From Bacillota bacterium (GTDB taxonomy: Bacteria; Bacillota; Sulfobacillia; RBS10-35; JAJYVN01), in assembly GCA_021797775.1 (NCBI GenBank), contig JAJZZC010000025.1:1-36773 (forward strand): a stretch of DNA of 36,773 nucleotides. The letters are read 5' to 3'. Position numbers and translations under genes: made by a program. The notes beneath the pieces are model-generated. The model did not search any database. It was not told the DNA's origin and saw only the letters and a list, made by a program, of their open reading frames with translations. Shown here piece by piece: positions 8,732-16,449 of this stretch (its first letter is position 1; each line of letters starts with the position of its first letter).

Positions 8732-8759
8732 TTGTCACCCCCACAACGCGCAGTATAGA
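8732..8759 (+). promoter_or_regulatory. Candidate sigma-A promoter for cblS
   Basis: TTGTCA (8732-8737) and TATAGA (8754-8759) are separated by 16 bases and lie 141 bases before the cblS start. On the other strand the overlapping bases read TATACT, a good -10 pointing toward the APH-fold kinase, but its -35 (TGTCCC) is weak. The rest of the 366-bp divergent gap (8534-8899) shows nothing else I can name, and no B12 box was seen there. Confidence 0.45.
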
Positions 8760-8899
8760 GTCCCTGCGTGGATCGGGACAGGGGCGGCCGGCCGCCCGGG
8801 CCCGCAGCCGGCCACCAGGGCGGGAAGTTGCGGGGCGCGGGGGGGCTGTGGTCCGCGGCAACGCCTGCACCGCGGCGCCGCGCATGAGGGGGATGCTCC

Positions 8900-9601
8900 G
8901 TGGCCATGCTGGCCGCGCGACCGACCCGTGACCTGGTGATCGTACCATTTTGCGGGAGCATGCTGGCCCTGGCCTGCGATTCCGCTGGCGGCGTCGGCGA
9001 CCAGCCCGCGGACGCGGTGGCCGCACCCGGAGAGGTGGTGGGGAGATTCACGGCGCGGGTGGCGCTGGCCGAAATCCTGTCGGTCGGCGCCACCCCGCTG
9101 CTGGCCAGTGCCTCTTGCTGTGTGGATCCCCGGTGCGCGGCCTCCCTGTTGGCCGGCGTGCGTGCGGAACTGACGGAAGCCGGCTGCCCCGAGCTTCCGA
9201 TCGCCATATCGACGGAGAAGAACCTGCCGACCGTGCAGACCGGGATCGGCGTCACCATCGTGGGCGCCATGGCGTGCCCTTGGGCCAGGGCCCGTGCCGG
9301 GGACGCCCTCTTCGTCCTCGGGGTCCCCAAGGTCGGACGCGCCGTCCGCCTGGGCGACCCGGAGATCGCGGACCTGCCGTTATTGCGCCGTGTTCTGCCG
9401 CAGGTGCGGGCCATCGTCCCCGCCGGCTCCCGCGGCGTCTGGCATGAAGCGCTGGTACTCGCCGCCGAGGCCGGCCTCGAAGCGGTAGCGGGAGAGGCCG
9501 TCCCCGCCGGTTCCGCGGGACCGGCGACCGCCCTTGTCGCCGCCGCGCCGTCGGCTCCGACGGGCACGCTTGCGCTGCGGCAGATCGGATGGCTCCGCTG
9601 A
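8900..9601 (+). CDS. cblS: Alpha-ribazole kinase (CblS, AIR-synthase-like)
   Basis: Predicted 233-residue protein related to the AIR synthase/ThiL ATP-binding fold. It matches the alpha-ribazole kinase CblS known from Geobacillus and Listeria. That enzyme phosphorylates alpha-ribazole to alpha-ribazole 5'-phosphate, the precursor CobS joins to GDP-cobinamide. Visible signatures are DLVIVPF, ACDSAGGVGDQPADAV, VVGRFTARVALAEILSVGATP and STEKNLPTVQTGIGVTIVG (about residue 104). The GTG start follows GAGGGGGA at 7 bases. It is convergent with cobS, with a hairpin between them. No CobT and no CblT transporter is in the window, so the alpha-ribazole source is not evident. Length fits the family. I am fairly sure of the family and somewhat less of the exact substrate. 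Confidence 0.82.
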   Translation: MAMLAARPTRDLVIVPFCGSMLALACDSAGGVGDQPADAVAAPGEVVGRFTARVALAEILSVGATPLLASASCCVDPRCAASLLAGVRAELTEAGCPELPIAISTEKNLPTVQTGIGVTIVGAMACPWARARAGDALFVLGVPKVGRAVRLGDPEIADLPLLRRVLPQVRAIVPAGSRGVWHEALVLAAEAGLEAVAGEAVPAGSAGPATALVAAAPSAPTGTLALRQIGWLR

Positions 9602-9605
9602 GCCA

Positions 9606-9652
9606 CCGGGTGCCCGGTACACGGGGCTTGCCCCGGGTGGCCGGGCACCCGG
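9606..9652. terminator. Bidirectional hairpin between cblS and cobS
   Basis: CCGGGTGCCCGG (9606-9617) pairs perfectly with CCGGGCACCCGG (9641-9652), and a smaller CGGGG/CCCCG hairpin sits inside. It lies in the 56-bp gap between two convergent genes. There is no U-tract, so termination is inferred from position and stem strength. Confidence 0.6.
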
Positions 9653-9657
9653 CAAGG

Positions 9658-10386
9658 CTACCGCCAAGTCATCGCTCCCAGGGCGGCCAGTTGCGCGGCG
9701 ATGGCGGTCGCCCCGAAGACGTCGCCGTTGGCGCCCCCGAGCGGGCGCGACAGGTAGACGGCGGTCCCGTAACCGGCGAGGCCGGCCGCGGCGAAGGCCG
9801 CCGGATGCCCGCAGGCCAACGCGGCGGCGGCCGCGACCAGGCTCGCCCCGACAACCGCCGGCCAACGGATACGTCCCGCCAGTTCGCGCCCGATGCCACG
9901 ACCGGGATCGGCCGGGGGCAGGAGTGCGGCCGCCACGACCACGGCCCACCGGGCCAGCGCGGCGGCCGCCGCGACCAGGGTGATCGCGTCGGCCGCCGGG
10001 GTCCCGCCCGCGCGCCAAAGCAGCGCCAGCATCGCCGTCATCCCCAAAACCAGGCCGAGAACCCCGCCTGAGCCGAGGCGCGGATCACGCATCACGCCGA
10101 GCCGCCGTTCCCGATCGCCCCCGGCGACCAGGGCGTCGCAGCAATCCGCGAAGCCGTCCCAGTGCAGCGCTCCCGTGAGGAGCACCTCGGTGCCGACGGC
10201 CGCCGCTGCGGCCACCGGCAGGCCCAGGGGGCGGAGGGCCAGCAGGGGGATCGCGGACGCACCACCGAGGACGGCGCCCACCACGGGCATCCATCCGGCC
10301 GCCGCCGGCAGGGGCGAGACGTCCCCCGGCCAGGGTACCCGCGTGAGCAGTATCCACGCGGTGCGCGGGCCCCGCAGCAGGCTCAC
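9658..10386 (-). CDS. cobS: Adenosylcobinamide-GDP ribazoletransferase (cobalamin synthase)
   Basis: Predicted 242-residue integral membrane protein that joins AdoCbi-GDP and alpha-ribazole (phosphate), the final assembly of the nucleotide loop. The family signature LTRVPWPG near the N-terminus and the catalytic region GALHWDGFADCCDALVAGGDRERRLGVMRD (Asp-rich, Mg-binding; shown here in part: HWDGFADCCDAL) are clear. The rest is a series of Ala/Leu/Val-rich membrane segments, with SRPLGGANGDVFGA near the C-terminus. The GTG start overlaps the cbiB stop (GTGA), showing coupling. It is the last gene of the minus-strand HAD-cobU-cbiB-cobS group. Confidence 0.93.
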   Translation of the reverse strand: MSLLRGPRTAWILLTRVPWPGDVSPLPAAAGWMPVVGAVLGGASAIPLLALRPLGLPVAAAAAVGTEVLLTGALHWDGFADCCDALVAGGDRERRLGVMRDPRLGSGGVLGLVLGMTAMLALLWRAGGTPAADAITLVAAAAALARWAVVVAAALLPPADPGRGIGRELAGRIRWPAVVGASLVAAAAALACGHPAAFAAAGLAGYGTAVYLSRPLGGANGDVFGATAIAAQLAALGAMTWR

Positions 10387-11351
10387 AGCAGCCACCTGGC
10401 GGCAGCCGCCGTCGCGCCCAGGGTCGAGGCGACCGCCAGCAGCCGCAGGGCGCGTCCGACGTCCCTTTCCCCCGGCGCGCGGCCGGCGGCGTTCAGCACA
10501 CCCCGGTCGCGGAGTTCCCCGTCGTACCGGCTCTGCCCACCGAGGCGCAGGCCGAGCGCCCCCGCATAGACGGCCTCGCCGATCCCCGCGTTGGGGCTGG
10601 CGTGGTGTCGGGCGTCCTGCCGCCACACCCGCCAGGCGGCGGACGCCCGCAGCCCGCACAGTGCCGCTGCCGCAACCGTCAGCAGGCCGCCGAGCCGGGC
10701 GGGCAGCCAGTTGGCCGCATCGTCCAGGCGGGCCGCCGCCCGCCCGAAGAGGTGATAGCGCGCATCCGGGTATCCGATCATGGAGTCCAGCGTGTTCACC
10801 GCTTTGTAGGCCAGGGCCAGGGGCGCACCGCCCACTGCCGCCCAGAACAGTGGGGCGAGCACGGCGTCCGAGGTGTTCTCCGCCACCGACTCGATCACCG
10901 CTCGCCGTATCTCGGACGCCGGCAGGCCTTCCGGGTCTCGGCCGACCAGTGCCCGCAGTTGGCGCCGGGCAGAGGGCAGGTCCCCGGCCGCGACCGGGCG
11001 CTCGACGCCGTACGCGGTGCCGTACAGTCCGCGCGCGGCAAGCGCCGTCTGCAGCCACCAGACCTGCAGCGTCCAGCGCAGCCAAGGGCTCACGCGTCCA
11101 GCCAAGTCCAGGGCCAGCAGAGACGTACCCGCGGTGCCGCCGACCACAAGGGCGACCAACACCGCCCCAGCGCCCAGCAGCCGCGCGCGCCGCTCGGCGG
11201 CCCCGTATAGCTGACGTTCCAGGAACGCGATCACTCTGCCGATCAGGACCACCGGGTGGGTCGGCCTGGGCGGGTCGCCGATGGCCCAATCCAGCGCATA
11301 GGCGGTGGCGATTGCGGTGGCTGTACCCGTGGAGCCGTCTATCCAGGCCAA
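10383..11351 (-). CDS. cbiB: Adenosylcobinamide-phosphate synthase CbiB
   Basis: Predicted 322-residue membrane protein, close to the usual 319 residues. It attaches aminopropanol phosphate (or aminopropanol) to adenosylcobyric acid. Signatures are ALDWAIGDPPRPTHPVVLIG at the N-terminus, RRAVIESVAENTSDAVLAPL in the middle, YKAVNTLDSMIGYPD, and HHASPNAGIGEAVYAGALG. Several hydrophobic membrane segments are present. The TTG at 11351 (GGGGGA 8 bases upstream) is the best start, since the conserved N-terminus begins about 15 residues later; this makes it overlap the end of cobU by 13 bases. Downstream it overlaps cobS. It works with CobD, found on the opposite strand at 13559. Confidence 0.93.
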   Translation of the reverse strand: MAWIDGSTGTATAIATAYALDWAIGDPPRPTHPVVLIGRVIAFLERQLYGAAERRARLLGAGAVLVALVVGGTAGTSLLALDLAGRVSPWLRWTLQVWWLQTALAARGLYGTAYGVERPVAAGDLPSARRQLRALVGRDPEGLPASEIRRAVIESVAENTSDAVLAPLFWAAVGGAPLALAYKAVNTLDSMIGYPDARYHLFGRAAARLDDAANWLPARLGGLLTVAAAALCGLRASAAWRVWRQDARHHASPNAGIGEAVYAGALGLRLGGQSRYDGELRDRGVLNAAGRAPGERDVGRALRLLAVASTLGATAAAARWLL

Positions 11352-11932
11352 GGGGCGGTCCCCCGCTTGATGCACACCGGCAGCCCGGCCACCAGCAGGT
11401 ATACGTGGTCGGCCACGGCGGCGAAGCGCTGGTTGCAGCGGCCGAGCACGTCCTGGAAGAGACGCCCGAGCGGGTATGGGGGAACGACCCCGCTGCCCAC
11501 CTCGCTGGTGACCACGACGGCAGGGCGGCCGAACGCCGCCAGGGCGGCGAGGAGCCTGTTCGCGCGCCCCATGATCATCGCCTCGGTGCTGGCCGCCACA
11601 TCCGCTGGCACCACCGTCGCGCCGGCGACGAGCGGATCGGCCTGCCACAGCCATGTGCCGGTAAGCACGGTGAGGCAATCCAGCAGCACCGCATCGTGGT
11701 CTTGCGCCTGTACGCCCCTTAGTGCCCCACCAGGGTCGGCGGCCGCCTCCAGGGTTGTCCACGCCGGGGGCCGCCGCTGCCGGTGGGCGTCGATCCGCGC
11801 ACGCATCTCCTCATCCGAACCCTCGGCGGGGAGGGTCGCGATGTACAGTACGCGCGGCCCGGCCCGCCCGGCCAGCGTCTCCGCGTATGCGGACTTGCCG
11901 CTGCGGACGCCGCCGGTGACCAGGGTCAGCAC
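11339..11932 (-). CDS. cobU: Adenosylcobinamide kinase / GTP:AdoCbi-P guanylyltransferase
   Basis: Predicted 197-residue bifunctional enzyme that phosphorylates adenosylcobinamide and transfers GMP to give AdoCbi-GDP. The P-loop GGVRSGKSAYAE lies at residues 6-17. Other family markers are VLYIATLP, RIDAHRQRRP, LLDCLTVLTG and VVTSEVGSGVVPPYPLGRLF. The GTG at 11932 sits just after a G-rich stretch and places the P-loop where the family has it. The frame is open upstream all the way to an ATGA overlap with the HAD gene stop (12211), which would add about 94 Arg-rich residues; I regard that extension as non-coding. The 3' end overlaps cbiB. Confidence 0.92.
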   Translation of the reverse strand: MLTLVTGGVRSGKSAYAETLAGRAGPRVLYIATLPAEGSDEEMRARIDAHRQRRPPAWTTLEAAADPGGALRGVQAQDHDAVLLDCLTVLTGTWLWQADPLVAGATVVPADVAASTEAMIMGRANRLLAALAAFGRPAVVVTSEVGSGVVPPYPLGRLFQDVLGRCNQRFAAVADHVYLLVAGLPVCIKRGTAPWPG

Positions 11933-12210
11933 GTCCCCCGCCCCCTTTGGGCGCAACTGCTCCGCAGCCCGGGCCTTGCGGCGGGCAGCTCCGCCAGCGC
12001 CGTCGTCAACCGTGTGCGGCCACACCCTCCGGTGGTCACTGCCCATGAGGCGGCCGCGGATGCCGCGCTCCGTTCCATTGCGGTTGTGGGCGCCAGATGA
12101 GCGCGGACGGGCCGCACGCCAGCGGCGTGGCGCCCCCCCCGCGGCCGCCAGCCGGAACGCCGTCCCCGGGAAGCGCGGGGAGGTCCTGCCGATGCCACAA
12201 GCGGTGCCGC
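11933..12210. other. Gap between cobU and the HAD gene
   Basis: These 278 bases separate the HAD gene from cobU on the minus strand. The cobU frame stays open through the gap, but the implied peptide is Arg/Gly-rich and unlike any cobU extension I know. I see no promoter or hairpin that I can defend. Confidence 0.4.
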
Positions 12211-12996
12211 TCATAGACCGAGGCATCGCGGCAGTTGTCCAAGATCGTCCAGAACTGGCACGGTGACGTCCGGAACCAGTCGGTGCGGATCGGCGCGCCG
12301 CCACAGGGCGCGGATGCCCTGGGCGCGTGCCCCCAGCACGTCGCCCTCCCACCAGTCGCCGACATGACAGACCTCCCTGGGTTCCAGGCCAAGCGCGCTC
12401 AGGGCCGTCGCAAAGATGCGCGGGTCCGGTTTGCACCGGCCCACGTCGCCGGAGGTCACCACCGCTGCAAACGTTCCGAAGCCGAGCGCGTCCAATTCCC
12501 ATTGGAGCGAGCGCGCTTGGAGCGAGACGTCGGAGACCACGGCAAGGCGGCAGCCCGCGGCGCGCAGGCGAGCCAGAGCCGTCAGGGCCCCGGGGGCGGG
12601 GCGGGTGAAGCGTGCCGTGGCACGGCGCATCGCGCGCTCAAGCGCCAGGGGGGCGGTTGGCGGCAGGTCCGGAAAGAGCATCGCCAGGGCCCGGCCGAAG
12701 GCAATGTCGCACCCTCTGGCCTGCAGAGGCCCCATGCAGGCCAGGAGGGCGGCGTCGAGCGCCTGAGGATCGATCAGGCACCCGAGTTCCTCGAGGCTGC
12801 GCGCAGCCGCCCGGACGGCGACGCGGCGCAACTGCGTTGTGGGGAGATCGAACTCGGCCAGCGTGTGGCCATAGTCGAGCAGAACGCCGCGCGGCGCTGT
12901 GCCCGACACCGCAGTGGGGGCAGCCACGATGTCCACGCCGGAAGTGGGCAGGCCTTGCTGCCATTGTCCCGCGGGCGGGTCCTGGCCGGTGGACAT
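12211..12996 (-). CDS. HAD-superfamily hydrolase
   Basis: Predicted 261-residue haloacid-dehalogenase-like protein, HAD-IA type. Motif I reads LLDYGHTL (nucleophile Asp41); the usual second Asp, two residues later, is Gly43. Motif II is the Ser in VVSDVS, motif III the Lys in GRCKPDPRIF, and motif IV is HVGDWWEGDVLGA with two acidic residues. A helical cap domain fills residues 55-130. The ATG at 12996 has AGGAGG 10 bases upstream. The 33 residues before the first strand are low-complexity. It is first in line before cobU, cbiB and cobS. Since no CobC-like phosphatase is present, it might dephosphorylate alpha-ribazole phosphate or AdoCbl phosphate, but this is inference from context only. 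Confidence 0.85.
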   Translation of the reverse strand: MSTGQDPPAGQWQQGLPTSGVDIVAAPTAVSGTAPRGVLLDYGHTLAEFDLPTTQLRRVAVRAAARSLEELGCLIDPQALDAALLACMGPLQARGCDIAFGRALAMLFPDLPPTAPLALERAMRRATARFTRPAPGALTALARLRAAGCRLAVVSDVSLQARSLQWELDALGFGTFAAVVTSGDVGRCKPDPRIFATALSALGLEPREVCHVGDWWEGDVLGARAQGIRALWRRADPHRLVPDVTVPVLDDLGQLPRCLGL

Positions 12997-13558
12997 CTCG
13001 GCAGAGCCTCCTGCAGCCTGGCCGGTTGGAGCGCGTGCAGCCATTGTACGGCGGCGCGGCCCCGGCCGCGAGCCCCGCCCCCGCAGATCCGCGGGCTGGG
13101 GTGCGGGACGGGTGCGGCGCGGCCCTGCGGACCTGCCCGCGGCCGCGCCATGGCTTGGAGAGGGCCACGATGGGTCCGGGCGTGCCCACCCCCCCTTTCC
13201 GCCAAAGCGAGCTCGTGGGATGATTCCTGATCAGGAGGTGACTGCGGGAGACACCTCCGCCGGTGTTGTGCAGGGCTTGGCGTCGGTCTGGTCGGCCCCC
13301 CCCCGCAGATTCCGCGGAACACGGGGATGGTCCGACCCATGGCCGCGGCGGAGGCGGGAGGATTGCGCGCCCGCGTGGGCCGGAGCGGCCGAGTGCCGCG
13401 GGCCCGGCAGGCCGGCGCGCGCTCGGGCGGCGAGGTTGCCCGCACTGATCCAGCAACGGCGGCGACAGGTGAACGGGACCCGATGCCGCTGGGCAGCCCT
13501 GGGCTGGGGGCCGCGGAGCGGCCACCACTGGACGGCGGGCGCACGCGGAGGCGATGGC
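12997..13558. other. Divergent intergenic region, HAD gene / cobD
   Basis: This 562-bp stretch should hold the promoters of the minus-strand HAD-cobU-cbiB-cobS group and of plus-strand cobD. On the minus strand TACAAT (13043-13048) is a fair -10, 47 bases before the HAD start, without a clear -35. A near-palindrome CCCCGCAGATCCGCGG at 13079-13094 recurs with one inserted base at 13301-13317. A palindrome/hairpin pair lies at 13225-13258. The cobD frame is open through the whole region, but the family N-terminus begins only near 13559. Confidence 0.45.
13225..13258. promoter_or_regulatory. Overlapping palindrome and hairpin, possible control site
   Basis: TCCTGATCAGGA (13225-13236) is a perfect 12-bp palindrome. 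Its right half overlaps GGAGGTG (13234-13240), which can pair with CACCTCC (13252-13258) across an 11-base loop. As RNA the two pairings would exclude each other; as DNA the palindrome could be an operator. No regulator is identified. Confidence 0.35.
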
Positions 13559-14584
13559 TTGACGCACCGATGGCCCACACACGGCGGGGCCCGCGAGTGG
13601 GCGGAGGCCCGGTACGGGCCGCCGCCGCAGGGGCGCTGGCTGGACTTCAGCGCCAATATCCATCCGTCAGGCTGCCCGCCGCGCATCCTGGAGGCGTTGC
13701 GCCGGGCCCTGGACCGCGTGGCCCTCTACCCGGACCCGGAAGCCGCGCGCACCACCGCCGCGCTGGCCCGGCGGCTCGGCGTGCCCGCGGAGTGCGTCCT
13801 CCTGACCAACGGGGGCTCCCAGGCCCTGTATCTGGCCCTGGGGAGCCTGCGTCCGGGGTCGGTGGGCGTGGTGCAGCCGTGCTTCGCCGAATACGCGCGG
13901 GCGGCGGCTGCGGTGGGGGCGACTGTCCGCGCCGTTGTCGCGCCGCCACCGTTTGCATGGCAGGCACCGCCGCCAGGGTGCGAGTGCCTGGTCCTGGGGC
14001 GGCCGAACAACCCCACCGGGATGCTGCCGCCGCCGTTGCAGCACCCGCGCGTGGTTTGGGACGAGGCCTTCATCGATTTCACCCCCGCGCCGGGCGCGGC
14101 CACCATGCGGTATCGGGCGGCGCGCGGCTCCTGCATCGTCGTCGGTTCGCTGACCAAGCTGTACGGGCTGGCGGGCCTGCGCGCCGGGTACGTGGTGGCC
14201 GAGCCCGGCGCCATTGCGGCCATGGCGCGGCTCCAGCCGGCGTGGTCGGTGAATACCCTGGCGCAGGTGGCCGTTGAGGCCGCTTGCGCCACAGCGGTGG
14301 ACCTCTCCTGGCTGGCGCCGACACGCGCGGCGCTGGCTGCCGGTTTGCGGAACTGCGGGTTGCGCCCCTTTCCGAGCAGCGCCAACTTCCTGCTGGTGGA
14401 TTGCGCCCCCATGTCCGGTCAGGCGTTGTGCGACCGGCTGGGACCCCGTGGGATCCTGATACGCGACGCCGGTAACTTCCCGGGCCTAGGTCCAAACTAT
14501 GTACGTGTGGCGGTCCGGTGGCCGGAAGAGAACGCCCAACTGCTCGCGGCCATCCGCGCGGCCACGGGGGACCGCCGGTCCTGA
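13559..14584 (+). CDS. cobD: L-threonine-O-3-phosphate decarboxylase CobD (PLP-dependent)
   Basis: Predicted 341-residue class I/II aminotransferase-fold enzyme. In this pathway it decarboxylates threonine phosphate to (R)-1-amino-2-propanol phosphate, the linker that CbiB adds. Visible signatures are THGG at the N-terminus, LDFSANIHPSGCP, the PLP phosphate region TNGGSQALYLAL, RPNNPTG, and the PLP lysine in GSLTKLYGLAGLRAGY (Lys200). The TTG at 13559 is preferred because GGAG lies 8 bases upstream and the THGG motif follows at once. It is slightly shorter than the Salmonella enzyme (364). Histidinol-phosphate aminotransferase is the main alternative by sequence, but the B12 neighbourhood supports CobD. 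Confidence 0.88.
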   Translation: MTHRWPTHGGAREWAEARYGPPPQGRWLDFSANIHPSGCPPRILEALRRALDRVALYPDPEAARTTAALARRLGVPAECVLLTNGGSQALYLALGSLRPGSVGVVQPCFAEYARAAAAVGATVRAVVAPPPFAWQAPPPGCECLVLGRPNNPTGMLPPPLQHPRVVWDEAFIDFTPAPGAATMRYRAARGSCIVVGSLTKLYGLAGLRAGYVVAEPGAIAAMARLQPAWSVNTLAQVAVEAACATAVDLSWLAPTRAALAAGLRNCGLRPFPSSANFLLVDCAPMSGQALCDRLGPRGILIRDAGNFPGLGPNYVRVAVRWPEENAQLLAAIRAATGDRRS

Positions 14585-14816
14585 CGCTGGAACGTGTGCG
14601 CGCCGCGGATGCGCCAACTGCGGGTGCAGGGCGCGCGTCGCCCCGGGGTACGCGACGACCGCCGGACGCAGTGCGACCGCTGTCCCTCCCACGGTGGGAA
14701 GTCCGGCACCAAGCGGCGAATACCGGCGCAGGGCAGAGGTCCGCCCGTCGCCCACCGCCGCGCCAGGAGCGCGGCAGCGGGCGGAAGGGGGTGCAAGGCC
14801 TGGTGGGGTGGACGGC
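14585..14816. other. Gap between cobD and cobQ
   Basis: A 232-bp stretch in which I see no gene. A short segment (GGTGGGAAGTCCGG at about 14692-14705) resembles one part of a B12 riboswitch, but the B12 box and the other conserved parts are missing. Confidence 0.4.
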
Positions 14817-16406
14817 GTGGAAAACCGAGTGATCGGTGGATACACGTTTTCCTGGCCAGGTGCGCCGTTGTCAGAATTCACCGGTCCCCGTCCGCTCCAG
14901 GGCCGCACCGTGATGGTGCAGGGTACGGCCTCGCACGTGGGCAAGTCCTGGATCGCGGCCGGCCTCTGCCGGTTGCTGGTCGAGGACGGTTGGCGCGTTC
15001 TCCCGTTTAAGGGACAGAATATGAGCAACAACGCGGCGGTCACCGCCGACGGCGGGGAGATCGGTCGGGCGCAGGCCCTTCAGGCCGAGGCCGCGGGGGT
15101 GCCGCCGCACACGGACATGAATCCGGTGCTGCTCAAACCGACCGGCAACCTCTCGTCGCAGGTGGTCCTCCAGGGACGGCCCATCGGCGTATACCGCGCT
15201 TCCGCCTATTACGCCGAGGCTCGGCCCCTGGCGCAGGCGGCCATCCGCGAGAGCCTGCACCGCCTGCGGTGTCAGGCGGACATTGTGGTCATCGAGGGTG
15301 CGGGCAGTCCCGTCGAGTTGAACCTGCGCGACCGCGACCTCGCCAATATGGCGCTTGCCGAGCTGGCCGACGCCCCTGTGCTGCTGGTGGCCGACATCGA
15401 CCGCGGAGGCGTGTTCGCCTCGCTGCTCGGAACCCTGGACCTGCTGCGCCCGCATGAGCGGGCACGGGTACGGGGCGTGCTCGTCAACCGTTTCCGCGGC
15501 GACCCGTCCCTCTTTGCCGACGGCGTACGCATCCTGGAGGAGCGCGGCGGGGTCCCCGTATTGGGCGTCATCCCTTGGCTGGACCTGGCCCTGCCCGAGG
15601 AGGACGGGGTGGCCCTGCAGCCCGGTGAGCCTGGCCGGCGGCCGGAGTCCGCCGCCGCCGATGTGTTTGTCGCGGTGGTGCACCTGCCGCGCATCAGCAA
15701 CTTCACGGACTTCGGGGCGCTCGGTGCAGTCCCGGGTGTACGGCTCTGCTTTGTGGACAGACCCGCCGAGGCGGCGGGCGCCGACCTGCTCATCCTGCCG
15801 GGAACCAAGAACACCGTCGCCGACCTCGGCTGGCTGCGGCGGCAGGGATGGGAGGCGGCGATCGCGGGAGCGCCACTGGTGCTGGGCGTCTGCGGCGGCA
15901 TGCAGATGCTCGGGCGGCAGTTGCGCGACCCGGAGGGGAGGGAGGACCTGGCCGGGACCACGCCGGGGCTCGGCCTGCTCGACCTGGTGACGACCTTCTC
16001 GGCAACCAAGCGCACGGTGGAGACCGAGGCGACGGTTGTCGGCGGCCCGGCGTGGCTGCCGGCCGGTCACCGTCTGCGCGGCTACGAGATCCGCGCCGGG
16101 CGCAGCGAGACCGCCGGGGAGTGGCTGACCCCGGCCGGGCTCTCCGCCGCCTCGCCCGACGGCCGTGTGCTGGGCAGCTACCTGCACGGCCTGTTCGACG
16201 ACCGCGTGCTGCGCGCGGCCTTCGTCAACCGTCTCCGCGAGCGGCGCGGGCTGCCGCCACTCCCGGAGACGGCCTTTGGCGACGCGGCCCAGGAGCGCCA
16301 GGAGTCCCTGCATCAATTGGCGGCCGCATTGCGGCGCCACATGGACTGCGCTGCCCTCTACCGCATCTGCGGGCTCGCGGGTCGACGGACACCCCAGCCG
16401 CCTTGA
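14817..16406 (+). CDS. cbiP: Cobyric acid synthase (glutamine-dependent amidotransferase)
   Basis: Predicted 529-residue enzyme (CbiP/CobQ) that amidates side chains b, d, e and g of adenosylcobyrinic acid a,c-diamide. The N-terminal dethiobiotin-synthetase-like ATP domain starts with MVQGTASHVGKSW and includes FKGQNMSNNAAVT, MNPVLLKPTG and VVIEGAGSPVELNL. The C-terminal class I glutaminase domain carries LGVCGGMQMLG (nucleophile Cys359) and SYLHGLFDD (His457). Length agrees with the family (about 500). The GTG at 14817 follows a G-rich stretch (GGTGGGGTGG); a second in-frame GTG at 14829 is possible. Its stop overlaps the -35 of the downstream promoter. Being outside the riboswitch operon, it seems to be expressed from its own or the cobD promoter. 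Confidence 0.93.
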   Translation: MENRVIGGYTFSWPGAPLSEFTGPRPLQGRTVMVQGTASHVGKSWIAAGLCRLLVEDGWRVLPFKGQNMSNNAAVTADGGEIGRAQALQAEAAGVPPHTDMNPVLLKPTGNLSSQVVLQGRPIGVYRASAYYAEARPLAQAAIRESLHRLRCQADIVVIEGAGSPVELNLRDRDLANMALAELADAPVLLVADIDRGGVFASLLGTLDLLRPHERARVRGVLVNRFRGDPSLFADGVRILEERGGVPVLGVIPWLDLALPEEDGVALQPGEPGRRPESAAADVFVAVVHLPRISNFTDFGALGAVPGVRLCFVDRPAEAAGADLLILPGTKNTVADLGWLRRQGWEAAIAGAPLVLGVCGGMQMLGRQLRDPEGREDLAGTTPGLGLLDLVTTFSATKRTVETEATVVGGPAWLPAGHRLRGYEIRAGRSETAGEWLTPAGLSAASPDGRVLGSYLHGLFDDRVLRAAFVNRLRERRGLPPLPETAFGDAAQERQESLHQLAAALRRHMDCAALYRICGLAGRRTPQPP

Positions 16407-16431
16407 CCGCTCCCAGTACACCCCCTATCAT
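16403..16431 (+). promoter_or_regulatory. Sigma-A-like promoter of the B12 operon
   Basis: TTGACC (16403-16408), a 17-base spacer and TATCAT (16426-16431) form a good vegetative promoter. It sits at the very end of cbiP and just upstream of the cobalamin riboswitch, so transcription would start near 16438-16440. The position makes it the evident promoter of the cbiX-cobO operon. Confidence 0.75.
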
Positions 16432-16449
16432 GAGGGCACAATTGAGAGG

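Noticed and set aside
9600-9660. CRISPR-like repeat
   Set aside because: It is a single inverted repeat pair between convergent genes, with no array of spaced direct repeats; no CRISPR array was seen anywhere in the window.
14580-14816. Possible second cobalamin riboswitch before cbiP
   Set aside because: Only one short stretch resembles the conserved GGTGxAAxTCC element; there is no B12 box (GCCACTG) and no terminator.
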